A program made the position numbers and the translations under genes. This document shows, one piece after another, positions 1 through 12,100 of a DNA stretch of 64,000 nucleotides (positions are counted from its first letter, which is position 1; every line of letters starts with the position of its first letter). The DNA is from Anisakis pegreffii (Eukaryota > Nematoda > Chromadorea > Rhabditida > Anisakidae). The notes below the pieces were generated by a model, which saw only the letters and a program-made list of their open reading frames with translations, searched no databases and was not told where the DNA came from. The stretch lies in assembly GCA_035041965.1 (NCBI GenBank), contig JAPYMA010000172.1:62001-126000 (forward strand), in the 5' to 3' direction.

Positions 1-3000
1 TAGGATATATCTCGGATAAATGGCAAAAGTTGTTGAAATCAGGATGATCATCTGATTCAAAAATGGCCAACGCAACAGAACAAATACCGATGAGCAATAC
101 AGCCAAACGGAATTCACGCGATTACGAGTGAAAATGTAAGGAGAAAAATCCAAAATCCGCAACATTATAACCGACAAATTTTTCGCAACGTTTCACTAGG
201 AAGAACACACTTATTTCATTGATAATGTCTTACTTATAGTGCATATAAAATCAACATTTCAAATTATACATTCAAACGTTCCAAGAGGAATTCGAAATAT
301 TAAGCGACTTACGTGAGCCCTAATGTTTACACTGAATAAAGATCCTCTATATCAGCTACTGTGATGTAAAGCATCGAACGAGATCTTAAGAGATACTTTG
401 ACAACTTCGAACACTTTGTTCTCCATCAAAATATGTGGAATATTTGTGAAAGAAAAGATAACTAAACCGATGCGAATAAGCTTTTGAATGGCATACTGAA
501 CAATCCGTCACTAATTGTGAATCAACCACTTCATCAAATTCCAATAAAATACTCGAATTGTCGAGAATAAGATTGATTTGTTAAGAAAATTTCTATCACG
601 AAAACTGACTCAGGTCTTCGCCGAACAGTAAAGAATCAACAGAATACATGGCAACAATAATATCCGGGAACTAAAAATCACGGAAAATCTACAATAACGA
701 TTTAAATATGAAACTTTTCTGCAGTTCAATTGGACAACATTCCAAATTTCCATCGAAATAACTCTTCATTCATTTGAATCTTTAGAATGTAAATTTTTGA
801 CCGGATTAATCTCACGATACAAATAGAGAGGTGAGGTGCGTGGGGTGAAGCGTTTGATAAGAAAGGACATTAAAATGATTGAGAATTCCTATCGTATGAT
901 CTCACTGATAAATGTTCAAAAGATGAATGTAAATAAGTTTAAACATCAGCAATGCAAACACTATTTATGAGTACTTATACGTGTACAATTTAAAAATTTA
1001 TACACACAAAATAAAAACCAAGCAGAATTCAGACATGAGAAAACGCAAGACTGTAAATACCAATGCTATCAGGAGTGTAGGTGTTAACGGAGTGAATCGC
1101 AAAAAACGACTGAAGGTTTTGGATGGAAGCTGGTAATATGTGGAATAAACGACTGCCAATGAACAAATATCGATCTTCACCAAGCACATTCACATATAAC
1201 GCAAACGAATGTATGCAAAACTGAAACAACTAACTCAAATGGTCACAAAAAGATTATGTGTAATTTCAGAGTGAAACCAGTACGAAACTATTCAATGAAT
1301 CCAACAAAACGAGGAAAATAATATAGCCCAATGATAACGATAATAGTCTATCAGTGCGATGACGATTCAAAAAACGATGAAACAATTCAAAAATTAATGA
1401 AAAGAATAAAAATATGCAAATTAAAATGAACTTCGAGACTGCAGAAAAGTTCTCCTTGAATATGTGATATTATTATGAAGATGTTTGAGAGAGATCAATA
1501 GGCGGCAGCTTTCATAAAGGTTTTAAAGCGAATTTTCTGAAATAATATGAATCTAATGATAAGACACCAAAATGTCGATGAGACACTGGCAGACAGGCAA
1601 ATAAGACAACAACGAAGCTGGTAAGAATAAAAACCGACAGATTTCTAATAAATGTCAGCTTCACAAGGAGCAATTTGATTCAGACAAAGCATGATAATTC
1701 TCAAGGGATGGAAATGCAGATTCAAAAGACTAATTATATGGGCAATAAATACAGAGGCGTTAATGTAATCGTCTATCGGAATTGATTCTGAGAATATGAT
1801 TTCCATGAAGCTGAATTCATTTTCCAATACTCTCGTATGGAAGGCATTGCAATTATAATTATCACCTGAGATGGTGTTTTATTGTGAAATTGTGCATTCA
1901 GCGATGACTATTGGTAGCTGAAAACGATTCGCCCTATTCCACTAACAGCCCACTCGATTTGCCACTCCTCTCCAAATGTTTATTTGCTTTCATAGGCTTA
2001 ACGGAATCACTCTAGGCCAATCAGTTGTGCATACAAATGTGCTGAAAATTGTATTTGATGGAACCAAAAGCGTTAATAATTTCTGCTTGTATTATCATTT
2101 TACCCGACCGAACACATCGCACTGTTTGAGTGTAACGAATCAAGTTCATCATCATCATCTCATCAACCAAACAGTTCATTCACCCCCTTTAAATTAAGAG
2201 AAGCACTGATTGTGAGGAAAGTTCAATTAAGAGAAATTTTCAGAAAAAAAACATTTCGACCAATCAAAAAATTTGCGAAAGACAACCAAACTGCAAATTT
2301 TCCAGTCGAATTCTCGTAAAAAAAGACGAATACTGTCAAATTCGATTAATTCAATTTCACAGAATTGATGTAATTTTCTGATTTTCTCTCCCAAACAATT
2401 GTTCGCTAATCAGTTTCGATACTGAATACTGACAGATTGATGGAATAATTCATTAATTCAATAATATTTCAATAATTCATCACTTACAATTAGAAATTCT
2501 AAAATGTCGAATTCAAAAGATTTTAATTGAATTTAATTTAATTCAATCCACTTACTTAATTCGATATTTAACTTCAAAAGCATTCAAAATATCGAATTAA
2601 GTAAATGGCTTCAATCAAAGCGAATCAAAAAAAAGATAAGTGAAATACTAAAATATTCTTCGTAATTCTTCGCTGATCTCTTCTCGAATAAGCATCACTT
2701 ACGTTTGAGATGCAAGAGAACCATAAAATGAAACAAAATGGCGTGGATGCACTGAATTAAACGAGTGCATTGAAATTACACGAACGAATGTGATATACAC
2801 ACAAAACGACGTCGGGAAATCTTATGAATTTAAAAAAAGTACCGACAAAAGCCCTCACGAAATGCGCTAATTTGATTGCATGCAATAAAATTTTCCTATT
2901 CAATATTCATGACTTTGCAGATTTTACTTCAAAAAGACCAGATAGACGTAAAGCATCGGAGAAGCTGGCTGAAGAGACAAAACTGAAATTCATATTCACA

Positions 3001-3540
3001 CTCTCACATATAACGAGTTTTCGCATAGTTCTCAGAATCCTTTTTAAAAATTGTAGTGCAAAACATTTTAAATTGTAGTGTTATGCATGATCAGAAATGA
3101 AATTTGCACTGAACGTGGAAAATGTATGAGAATTATATGAAAATACTAAATGGAAATCTCACACGAATGAATAACGAAATTTTTAGATTATTCGTTAATC
3201 CTGACAACTAAACGATATTTCTGATGCTAATCTTACTGCACTGAAATTAAACGGTTGATATTTGCGCATATTCTTATTTCTCTTCAATATCTTAGCATAT
3301 ACTGTTTTTTAAGATTTTCGATAAAAGCATTCGTTGCATCGTTTATACCAATCAGAAAGGATGCGAACTAATAAAAATCGTCTGCAAGCAACACATTCTA
3401 AAGATTAAGAAAATCTAGATGAGATGAGCGGATAAAAAAGAATAAATAAATAAATGAGATGAGCCGATAAAGGAGGATCAAGCGAAATGGATACACGGAT
3501 TAAAATGTGGACATTGAAAGTTACATGAATCAGAAACAAA
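1..3540. other. gene-free AT-rich region
   Basis: I see no convincing exon, RNA gene or complete transposon here. The short open frames on both strands lack codon-like composition and splice context. The only structured spot is near 3419-3472, where an AAAT-type run (about 3441-3459) is flanked by two near-identical 17-base direct repeats. This resembles the tail and target duplication of a very short retroposon insertion. Confidence 0.4.
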
Positions 3541-3681
3541 CAGTGATGGCGTCCGAGGAGAATTTCATGTCCCTACGGAATCCGACCGACCTTCCAAATC
3601 GTTCGGCTGGAATCCGAATGTCGGAATTTCGACCAAAATTTCGAATTTTCCTGACCGACAGTCAATCGAACGCCACCACTA
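3541..3681. mobile_element. hAT-type MITE, short copy
   Basis: A non-autonomous inverted-repeat element of 141 bases. The left end reads CAGTGATGGCGTCCGA and the reverse complement of the right end reads TAGTGGTGGCGTTCGA, so 13 of 16 terminal bases agree. The interior is GC-richer than its surroundings and built from diverged TCGGAAT/ATTCCGA modules. The same modules and ends occur in the longer copy at 7272-7507. Both ends fit the YARNG start typical of hAT transposons. No convincing 8-bp target duplication remains, so this copy is probably old. It has no coding capacity. Confidence 0.55.
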
Positions 3682-5230
3682 GTGAAAAGTGAAAAAACTG
3701 GTGAAATGTAAAAACCTTCTAAATACATTATACTCAGAGATTAGATAACGAATTGTTTATGTCACGCACATCAAACAATCTCTTGAGTGTTTAGATCGAG
3801 CGATGAATTCCCAGAAATTAACCACGAATTCCATTTTAAAAACTGAATTCCTAATTGGACATTCAGATGAATTTTCTCAATTTTCAATAGCGAAATATCC
3901 ATTTCATATGAATTCATTCGTTCACAAATTCAAACAACTTATAATGAGTTTTCAGCACAAGAATAAAATGCTTAAGTACCAGTACGGTGCATTAGTTTCG
4001 TTGAATGAAAAGAAATTCATTAGAAAACTTTCAAAAGGTTTTTTATTTTGAAAAAAGCTATAAGATAGGTCATAGAAACGGCATTTTAAAGAGCACTTAA
4101 ATATACTTCGCTTCACTTCAGCGCACCTCATCAGATCCACTCACAACGGTCAAGCATCTGCATTCCATTCGCTAGAATAAGCGTATACATCTCAGCACGT
4201 TTGAATGATTCATAACTCAGATGTTATTCAATGAAACTATACAGTCATGAAAATTAGCTAGCCGTCTGGATACAGCAGATCATCTCGCTTTTAACGGAGT
4301 TTCATTCGATTCAATAGGTACAGAATTGTTATGTCAAGCGCAGCTAACAGCTAGGCAACGACGGCTTAAGAAGGAATTGTCAGTAAGTGACATTTCATTA
4401 ACAGAATGCGATGCATAACCAAAAATTGTTGACAACAAACAAATGAAATCCCATAATCGGATATACGAGAATGACAGAGATTAATCTAAGTTGCTCACGT
4501 CTACTAGCAATAAGCCATCTTAAAAACACTTTAACATCTGCAAAATATGCCCTTTATTTCAGTTTGAATCACTCTTTAACATATCCATCCAATTACCCAC
4601 GACGTTCACAGATATTGATTCTTCGCACGCTAACTTTCTTGCTTCAACTAAAACACTACAGCTGACGTAAAGCGAAGAGAATAATATATCATTCTCATAA
4701 TTCATAAGTTTCCTCAACAATGCAGATTTTCAGAGGTTGATCAGTCAGTTCAAACTGCAATTGATATAAATAACACATAAAAATTCTCAACATACGTACA
4801 TCTGCTAAAAATCAACGCCATCAGTAACGAATAAGCAACCATAATTTATGGGAATCGTCGAGCAAGCTGAAGTAAAATACGCTGAAGGTCGAAATAACCC
4901 AAAAAACATCCAAACGCATTTGAAATGATAATCATGCAGATAAATCAACAACGTCGTATCTCATATCATATTATAACAACAATTCATAACATTTTACGAA
5001 ATTTTCATAAGAATCGTCAGTCACGTTGCTGGGAAAAATCCCACAAATGCAATGCGAAGTCTACGAACAAACCTAAATATCACATTCGATCACAAAACAT
5101 CGAAGATTATTTCTTAATACTTCATTTAAAAAGTCCTTCACCTAATGTTTCTCAGTACTATTTAGAATATGATCTACCAATTAATATGATTTAATTCTAA
5201 TTCATTTAGATGATAAATACAAGCCGGATC
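3682..5230. other. gene-free AT-rich region
   Basis: No exon, RNA gene or repeat copy recognised. Open frames of 60 to 90 codons on both strands look like chance frames in AT-rich DNA. Confidence 0.4.
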
Positions 5231-5340
5231 ATAGTCTGGCTCAGGCTCACAACATTAATGATATTGGTACACCACTGGGTTTCGAGCAACTTCCGCGAAC
5301 GGGAAAATTTTGCTCGAAATCGAGTGGTGTATCAATATCT
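5231..5340. mobile_element. foldback MITE, copy 1
   Basis: Positions 5260-5339 form a long imperfect palindrome. The left arm GATATTGGTACACCACTGGG pairs with a right arm whose reverse complement begins GATATTGATACACCACTCGA, and both arms continue into TTTCGAGCAA around a loop of about 20 bases. A related copy lies in the opposite orientation at 38232-38360 and also shares the outer flank ATCATAGYCTGGCTCA, which suggests the element is larger than the palindrome. The superfamily cannot be assigned from this. Confidence 0.5.
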
Positions 5341-7271
5341 CTAATTTATTTGCTAATCCGGATTTAATTCTGAATCGTCTTATTCTAATTCTAATATGAT
5401 CTAATTCATTTGCATTGTGCGTTAATCGCTAAACTAAAAGTTGAAATGCACAAATGAAAAAATAAATACATGAATAAATAAATAAATAAACACCATGTGA
5501 TAGCGCTACTCACGATCAGTCAGCTAAGTCAGTCATGAACGAATCTATAGAACAAGCACATTCCAATGTTGTTGTTAGATCATACCGATGCAATTTCATT
5601 CTCTGGCACCTAGTATCTCACCGCAATATATCACGTTACCATTCATCCTCGAAACGTTTCTCTACAAGCTTAAGGAATATTGAATACAGCTGCTTGTCTA
5701 CACACACATACATATCCATGCATAAACTCAACGAGCGAAAGAACGCTTTAAGGTAAAGAACGTATTTCCTTAAAGTGCAATGGCATTTATCTTAAGTCAA
5801 CAATGAAATCGCTTGTCTACATTTCCCTATATATTGTAGAAATACGTTGGATGCGACGTCTAAACGAGTGTTTTTGAATGCGAAAAAATTGTGAGGCCAC
5901 AAGCATTAGAGAAAACTAGAAAACACCTAATTGCGATCTACAATCAAATAAAAATGCTATAAAATATTTTTCAAATACAATTTTCAATTGATCACTATGA
6001 ATATGGCATTTGTTAGAGAAGAACGCGCATGTACAGATTACATATTCTTTATGCTATTTGAAGTGTATCACGTTTTTTAACGATTGCCTCACAATTTTAC
6101 AAAATACATTTCTTATTTCAGTGTCTTTCGTTGCCTCTGCATGATGAAATATTCATTCGATATGTGTTTTTCTTTACAGCTAACATATGCAGCAGCCTCG
6201 TTGAAGCACTTTTCCATCTTATGCTAAGCCTAAGCTAATCATGAATAAAACAAGATATTTCGCATGTGATACACTGAGCTGTACACAACGTTCTGCTTGG
6301 TGTTTTCTGATGAATGTTGCTCTGCCGACTGTGGAAATAATCGACCTGAACTTTGAAAATTAAAACAGAAAGATTTATTTGAGAGGACTAAGAATAATTG
6401 ATAAGATGGCACTTCAAAATGCATTCAATCTTCAAAGTTAAATTGTTACTATTGGTTTCTCTGATTTCGTCATAAGAAACGGATAATTTTTACTGAATTT
6501 TCCAATAAAACACTTCATGGTCTCCGAAAGAAAATCATTAGTAAGAAAAACATTGCAGGAGAATATTCAAATCAAAATCTTAGTCAAATATTTCAAATTT
6601 GAATATTCAAAAACAATATTCAAAAACAAATTTGAATCGAAAGAATCGAAATTTGAAATCAAACTTTTGCAAAAAAATATTTCTGACAAGTGAGTCATGA
6701 GTTATGAATTGTGGGATTATTTTTTATCTTTGTTCCTTTGTGAAGAACGATGCGACTTTCTCAGAAAATTGAAACGAAAGAATATGTGTTAACAAAGGAC
6801 CGATTGTATAAGACAACAAAGAATCCGAATGCATTCTCAAAACAATCCCGCTCAATTCAACAATTTTAAGTGCAAATATCAAATCAAATTATATCACCAA
6901 TTTGATTTGTTGCTATAAATTGTAATCGAATCTTTATTTCCAGCGTTGTTTCTAAGTGCAGACAACAACGTCCACCAGCGCACGAATACAACATTTCGAG
7001 GGGGCAATTTTAGCAATGCACAATAAAATTCTTTGAAATTATAGTAATTTTCTATATCCAGACTCAAACATGGCCATATTACTGTATTTGAAAGGAACAG
7101 GCGAGCGATACAGCCATCAGCTTAGACTAGGTGGGTGATTGGATGAAAGGAGATGAGAAACAATGATTTATGCCAATTCACTGCGTGCCTCAGGTTCGGT
7201 AATCCGAATTTATTGTTTTATCAGACGCGAACACAAGGTGTTCCGAGAGAGGAAATGAAGAGAGTTCGAAG
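5341..7271. other. gene-free AT-rich region
   Basis: No gene recognised. Near 5455-5493 there is an AAAT-type run like a retroposon tail. At 6590-6660 short A/T words repeat directly and inverted (CAAATTTGAATATTC and its relatives). No protein family or RNA gene was seen. Confidence 0.35.
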
Positions 7272-7507
7272 TAGTGATGGTATTCGACCGATGATCGGTC
7301 GGCAGAATCCGACAATTTCGGTCGGAATCCCGATAGTCGGACTCCGATCGAGCAATCTGGAAGGTCGGTCGGAATTCCGACTGTCGGAAATTCAAAACGC
7401 CAATTCAGTCGGATTCTAACCGAACCAACCGTTCCGACTGTCCGAATGTTGAAATTTCATTCGGTCAGATTCCGACTGAATAAAATTTCGTTCGAACGTC
7501 ATCACCA
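7272..7507. mobile_element. hAT-type MITE with 8-bp target duplication
   Basis: A 236-base element. Its left end TAGTGATGGTATTCGACCG matches the reverse complement of the right end (TGGTGATGACGTTCGAACG) at 14 of 19 positions. The flanks are GTTCGAAG (7264-7271) and GTTCAAAG (7508-7515), an 8-bp duplication with one mismatch. An 8-bp duplication plus a TAGTG end is the hAT signature. The interior is a GC-richer patchwork of TCGGTCGGAATTCCGAC-like palindromic modules shared with 3541-3681. Open frames across it on both strands (for example 7153-7419 plus) come from the palindromic modules and are not genes. Confidence 0.7.
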
Positions 7508-7530
7508 GTTCAAAGTAAACGTACATCAAT

Positions 7531-7814
7531 CACCGTATTTAACGACCTATAAGGTGCACTTAAAAGTTTTAAATTTTCTCAAAAAACAACACTGAGCCTT
7601 ATAAAACGGAGCGCCTTATATGTGGATTAATTCCGGTTACTGAGCTCGAAGCGATTTCGTGTGGTACACGGCACTGCGTTAAGTGCATAAGTGCATTGTG
7701 GCGAAAAGTTTATTCCTTTAATGCGCCTTATAGTCCGGTGCGCGCTATATAAGCAAAAAGTTCGAAAATAGACCATTCACTGAAAGTGCGCCTTATAGGT
7801 TGTTAAATATGGTA
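7531..7814. mobile_element. pogo/mariner-like MITE
   Basis: A 284-base element with terminal inverted repeats of about 30 bases. The left end begins ACCGTATTTAACGACCTATA (7532 onward) and the reverse complement of the right end begins ACCATATTTAACAACCTATA, and both continue with AGGYGCACTT. Inside are further copies of the GCGCCTTATA word, including GCGCCTTATAGTCCGGTGCG near 7725. The right end is followed by TA; the left TA appears mutated to CA. TA targets and this GCGCCTTATA vocabulary suggest the Tc1/mariner-pogo group, from memory. No transposase frame is present. Confidence 0.65.
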
Positions 7815-8899
7815 CTTGTCATTTGAATTTATTATTACGAGCTAATTCCATGAAATGTATCAGCTGGAAGAGTGAAACTATAAATCAATAAATGCTCAAA
7901 AACAATGCTAAAATGAAAATGCAAAAAAATGGCTTGAAAAAAATACTGTAAATACTATAAATGCTAAATGCTCAATACTATAAATCAATGCTCAAACTCA
8001 ACTAACTTGATAAATTCATACCATAACATTGTCTGACATCTAATTGCAAGAAAACAATCCGAAACGAATCTCACGTAATCACCCAAAACACAGCCGTTCC
8101 TAACGAAATTCCCATAAAAATGACGTCTTCAAATACTTCAGTTCACTATGATGATGTCACTATTCAGTATTAATATTACGTAATATAAATGACTCATCAC
8201 TATCATAAGCAAACGAAGAATCAATAATGCAGACGTTGAACAAACGCTGTGAAAAATATACACACGAGAAATATTGATAAAATATACGAAGTAAGCAGAT
8301 TGCGTGCCTCGTCAATGAAAAAAATAAAAAATAAATTTAGTTCGTTGCCATTTCTAGAAGGAAGAATTGTACGTATTAACTGCAAAATTAGTAAATGGGT
8401 TGGTTCATAAAGTTATTTTGATGACATTCATTATTATTGCTGCTATAGACGGCCGCAATAAGAAGCACATCTGACTTGAGAGCAGTTTTAGTCGTCAACA
8501 GATGAACGACGGATATTTATGTCGTGTACGAATGCTTAGTACCATCGTGATTGGACTAGAGACTGGAACCACATACATTTCATATTAACATTACTGTCAT
8601 TCAGCTGTCCTATACATCTCAAATGTGGGACAGCTGAACGGCAATATTTATTTATTCAATGAGCAAATCCAGCTCATTACGAGTCAGTGCCTTTCTGATA
8701 TCACTAATATCGGATATTTCCTTCAGTGACATCCGTCAGCTAACGATAACAGCGTTACAAATCATCTGTTTTCACGGAATTCTAACTTCGATTATTGATA
8801 TATTTGGTGAGCACAAGCTTTTGAGTGTTAAAATATCAATGAAGTCAGGGATGTCAATAGTGTGTTTAATTTGGGCTAAATGACAATATTTTACCGAAT
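7815..8899. other. gene-free region with one hairpin
   Basis: No gene recognised. An 11-base perfect inverted repeat, TTCAGCTGTCC (8600-8610) and GGACAGCTGAA (8628-8638) around a 17-base loop, sits at 8600-8638. It may be the core of another small foldback element. Confidence 0.4.
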
Positions 8900-9142
8900 T
8901 CCCTCTCCCTAGAAATCATTGGGCAATATGGGAGAGTAATCCAAAACCTCTGTGCTTGCCACATCAATAATCCACGTTCGAATTTCATGAAGACTGATGA
9001 TTCCAAACGCTATTATCGTTAGCTGCGCGGACAGAAGAATGCCAAGGAAGGAAGAATGTGATATTAGAGATATTGGTGATAACAGAGAGGCATAAACCCG
9101 GAATGAGTTGGATTTGCTGATTAAATAAATAAATAAATAAAG
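8900..9142 (+). mobile_element. SINE-like retroposon, copy A
   Basis: A 243-base insertion ending in a TAAA-type tail. It is flanked by ATTTTACCGAAT (8888-8899) and ATTTTACCGGAT (9143-9154), a 12-base target duplication with one mismatch. A diverged homologue lies at 26835-27070, an interrupted one at 16900-17256, and a short 3' end at 34480-34537. Shared blocks include GCAATATGGGAGAGTA, ATTTCATGAAGAC-like and GATAACAGAGAGG. No open frame runs through it. A tRNA-type promoter is not clear: a weak GTTCGAATT occurs near 8977. The end GCTGATTAAATAAATAAATA closely matches the LINE tail at 28870-28903, which suggests mobilisation by that LINE. Confidence 0.65.
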
Positions 9143-9154
9143 ATTTTACCGGAT

Positions 9155-12100
9155 CATTTATGAATAAATCAGATTTCTTTGTGAATCGATGAAATTAAAA
9201 AGCGAACGCAGCACAACATTCAGGACAAGAATAACATAAGTAATGAACATTACAGTTTTAAAACTTCAGAGTGCAATTCAAAAAGTGGAATCAAAATTTC
9301 GAACTGAAACGAGCGTTTTGAATATGAATCATAACGAGGACAGAAATTTTTTCAATAACTAAAATCAGAATACTCCTTTTGAATGCTTGAAGGATTCGTC
9401 AGCCTTGACAGAATGAAGAATCATAAAAGGAATGAACGAAAAGCCTTAAATAGAACAAGTAAGCGTTGACAAATGCATGGAATTTTTTTTCGGGGAAAAT
9501 TTTCGAAAATTTTCGCAAATTGAAGGCGAATGTCAGTTACACGAATGAAATTCAATATATAAACACCGAAATGTTTCTGAATAACAAAACCACTTTAACG
9601 TCAACCAAAATGCGATTTCGAAATTCAATAGAATTCAGTATGAGTATAGAATTGAAAACAGTGAATCATACTGATAGAAAAATTTAGGCTGAGAGAAAAA
9701 TTCGAGATACTGGAAATTTGATCAAATAAAGTAGGCGAGAAAATTTTGAGAATCAAAAACAAAATGAAACGAATTTCGAAATTTCTCTTTCAAACAGCAG
9801 CAAAAATGAAATTGAAATGATACAAATGAGTTGTTTTTTGAAGAGACATTTTTTGGTCTTTTCCACTTGCGTATTACTTTCGCAGTTGAATGAGAACGCA
9901 GCAGAAGGGCGCTTCACTGCTAAATTCAATATTCGTACATTATGAACGATATACGCATAGCACATCAATCAATCATACGCTGAAGTTTGTTCAATCTTTA
10001 AGAAAAAATGTGGAACAATTGTATTGATGAAGTTTTTCGATTCTGCCATTGCACCCTAAAATAGAATGCACACACAGAAATTACGAACAAAAAATGAAGA
10101 ACGTCGCATGTACACCAGAAAATTGTGAAATAATCAGTCGAGAATAATCCTCACAAAAAAGATTTGCGTTCGTGATTAATTAATGAATGAATTGAATCAC
10201 GCTTTCAGTGTAACTCATAACGGATTCGAGCTGTCACCCGGGAATAAATCAGACTCGTTTCTATTCATTACGTCAGAATTACCAAAACATATTTCAACCG
10301 CACTTAGCTATATGAAACGCCATGCCAACTATTTTATTCTACTCACTAAAACTTTCGTTATTGTGATTCATTATCATCAATATCACTGTTATGATTAATA
10401 TTATTATTGCTGTTATTATAATCATTATTATTACATCAGTCACAAACATAAATTCACAACAAAATCGCCTGTTCGAGGATTCATAATAATTTCCTCAGTC
10501 GTAAAGAATAGTCAAGACTTGTCTTTTAAAAATAAGTAAAATTAAATCGAAATTAGTCTGCAAAGTTAACCTGATAAAAACATTGATCAATATAAACTGA
10601 TGTAATGATAGAAATGAATACAGATTTATCATATTTATCATATCATATTTATCATATGTATTATAAGAATACAAATCATACAGATATCATATTACTCATC
10701 ATATTTCAAATATGTACCACCTAAAGGAAACTGAACTGGATAATGCAGGTATGGTCAAGTTATCTCACAGTCACACTCAAAAACACAACGCATTCATGCA
10801 GCAATCGCAAAGAAATGCCTCAGATGTGTGAACTGCTCAACGTTCTACAGTCAACACTCATGCCCTCAAAAACCCTCAAAGAACAATCTTCATCGCCAAA
10901 CCCCTCAACATAAATACTACTCGATGCAACAGTCACTCAGTGGTTTACTGCAATCATTTTGCAACACTTTGTGGCCTTTTCCGCATGTTTTTTGCTTTAT
11001 GATCACTTATTGATTGTCCATCATTGTTTTCAATCGATTACTCATTTGAATTCACCTCGCCGAATTCATCGTACAGCCCGCACGATAGTACAGTATCAGA
11101 TATTGTTTATAACAATTCCATGGTAGTTGATCAATTGTTCTACGAGATATTCAACTGACTAAATTTGATGCGAAGGAAGGACCGACTGATACTGCATTTT
11201 AGAGACAAATGACTGCGGTTTCATTTCAGATAGTGCTGGGTTAGAATATTGTTGACGAGAGATCAAAGAGAAAAGTTAAGACCATGAAATTAATGTTCAT
11301 GAAGATCGATGATTTACGATAGTATCTTATATGAACGCATGGAAGAGTTACAAAAACACAAAGCGCAGAGAGCAATCAAGAAACATCATCAAATATGAAT
11401 CAAAGAAACAAAAGCAAACAAATATAAATCAAAACAACTTACGAAACGAAAGATGAGCGCGGTTCAATAATGATGACGAAATGAAGATTTTTTGAATCGA
11501 ACTCTGTTGACGGATCACTGAACGTGCACTGCAATTGTATAAGCAAACAATAAATTGACAGAAACATTTTCGTCATTTCGTCATTTTCGTCGTAGATACA
11601 CCATATCGTATATATTCGACAGTAAATAAATTTATCAGATCAAGTCGTCAGTAAATTTTCAATCGCTTCAATCACGATGTATGGTTACACAATAAAACTT
11701 TGTTACTTTGTTAAATACACTATGAAAATCGAAACACTTATGAACAAACTTAATTTGAAGTAAGTAAGTCTCCCGAATGATGCACTCTAATCTCATTAAG
11801 AACGCAGATATCCAGGCAATAAATTGACTGACTCTTTTGCTAATTCAAATACGCCTTATAGTCAGGTCTTTCGACTCGTAATCTCTATGCTTTCCTCTGA
11901 AATATTTACACTTTCCCGCAGTGAATTTTAAAAAAAGTGCATGATTGATACGATCTTAATGGAGAATGAATCAACAGCAGTAATATGAGATAATGTTTGC
12001 ATTCCGTAGTAAATGCTCCATTTAAAGTGCGACTAAATCATTACAAGCCATTAACGCAAATAGATATCCACTCGTAACAGATCAAAGTTCATCTAGATAT

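Noticed and set aside
7153..7419. overlapping open frames on both strands
   Set aside because: They lie in the palindromic modules of the hAT MITE, which stay open on both strands.
3419..9142. CRISPR-like spaced repeats or operon-type gene clusters
   Set aside because: The repeats are AAAT tails, MITE modules and microsatellites. The genes are spliced and eukaryotic, so bacterial systems do not apply.
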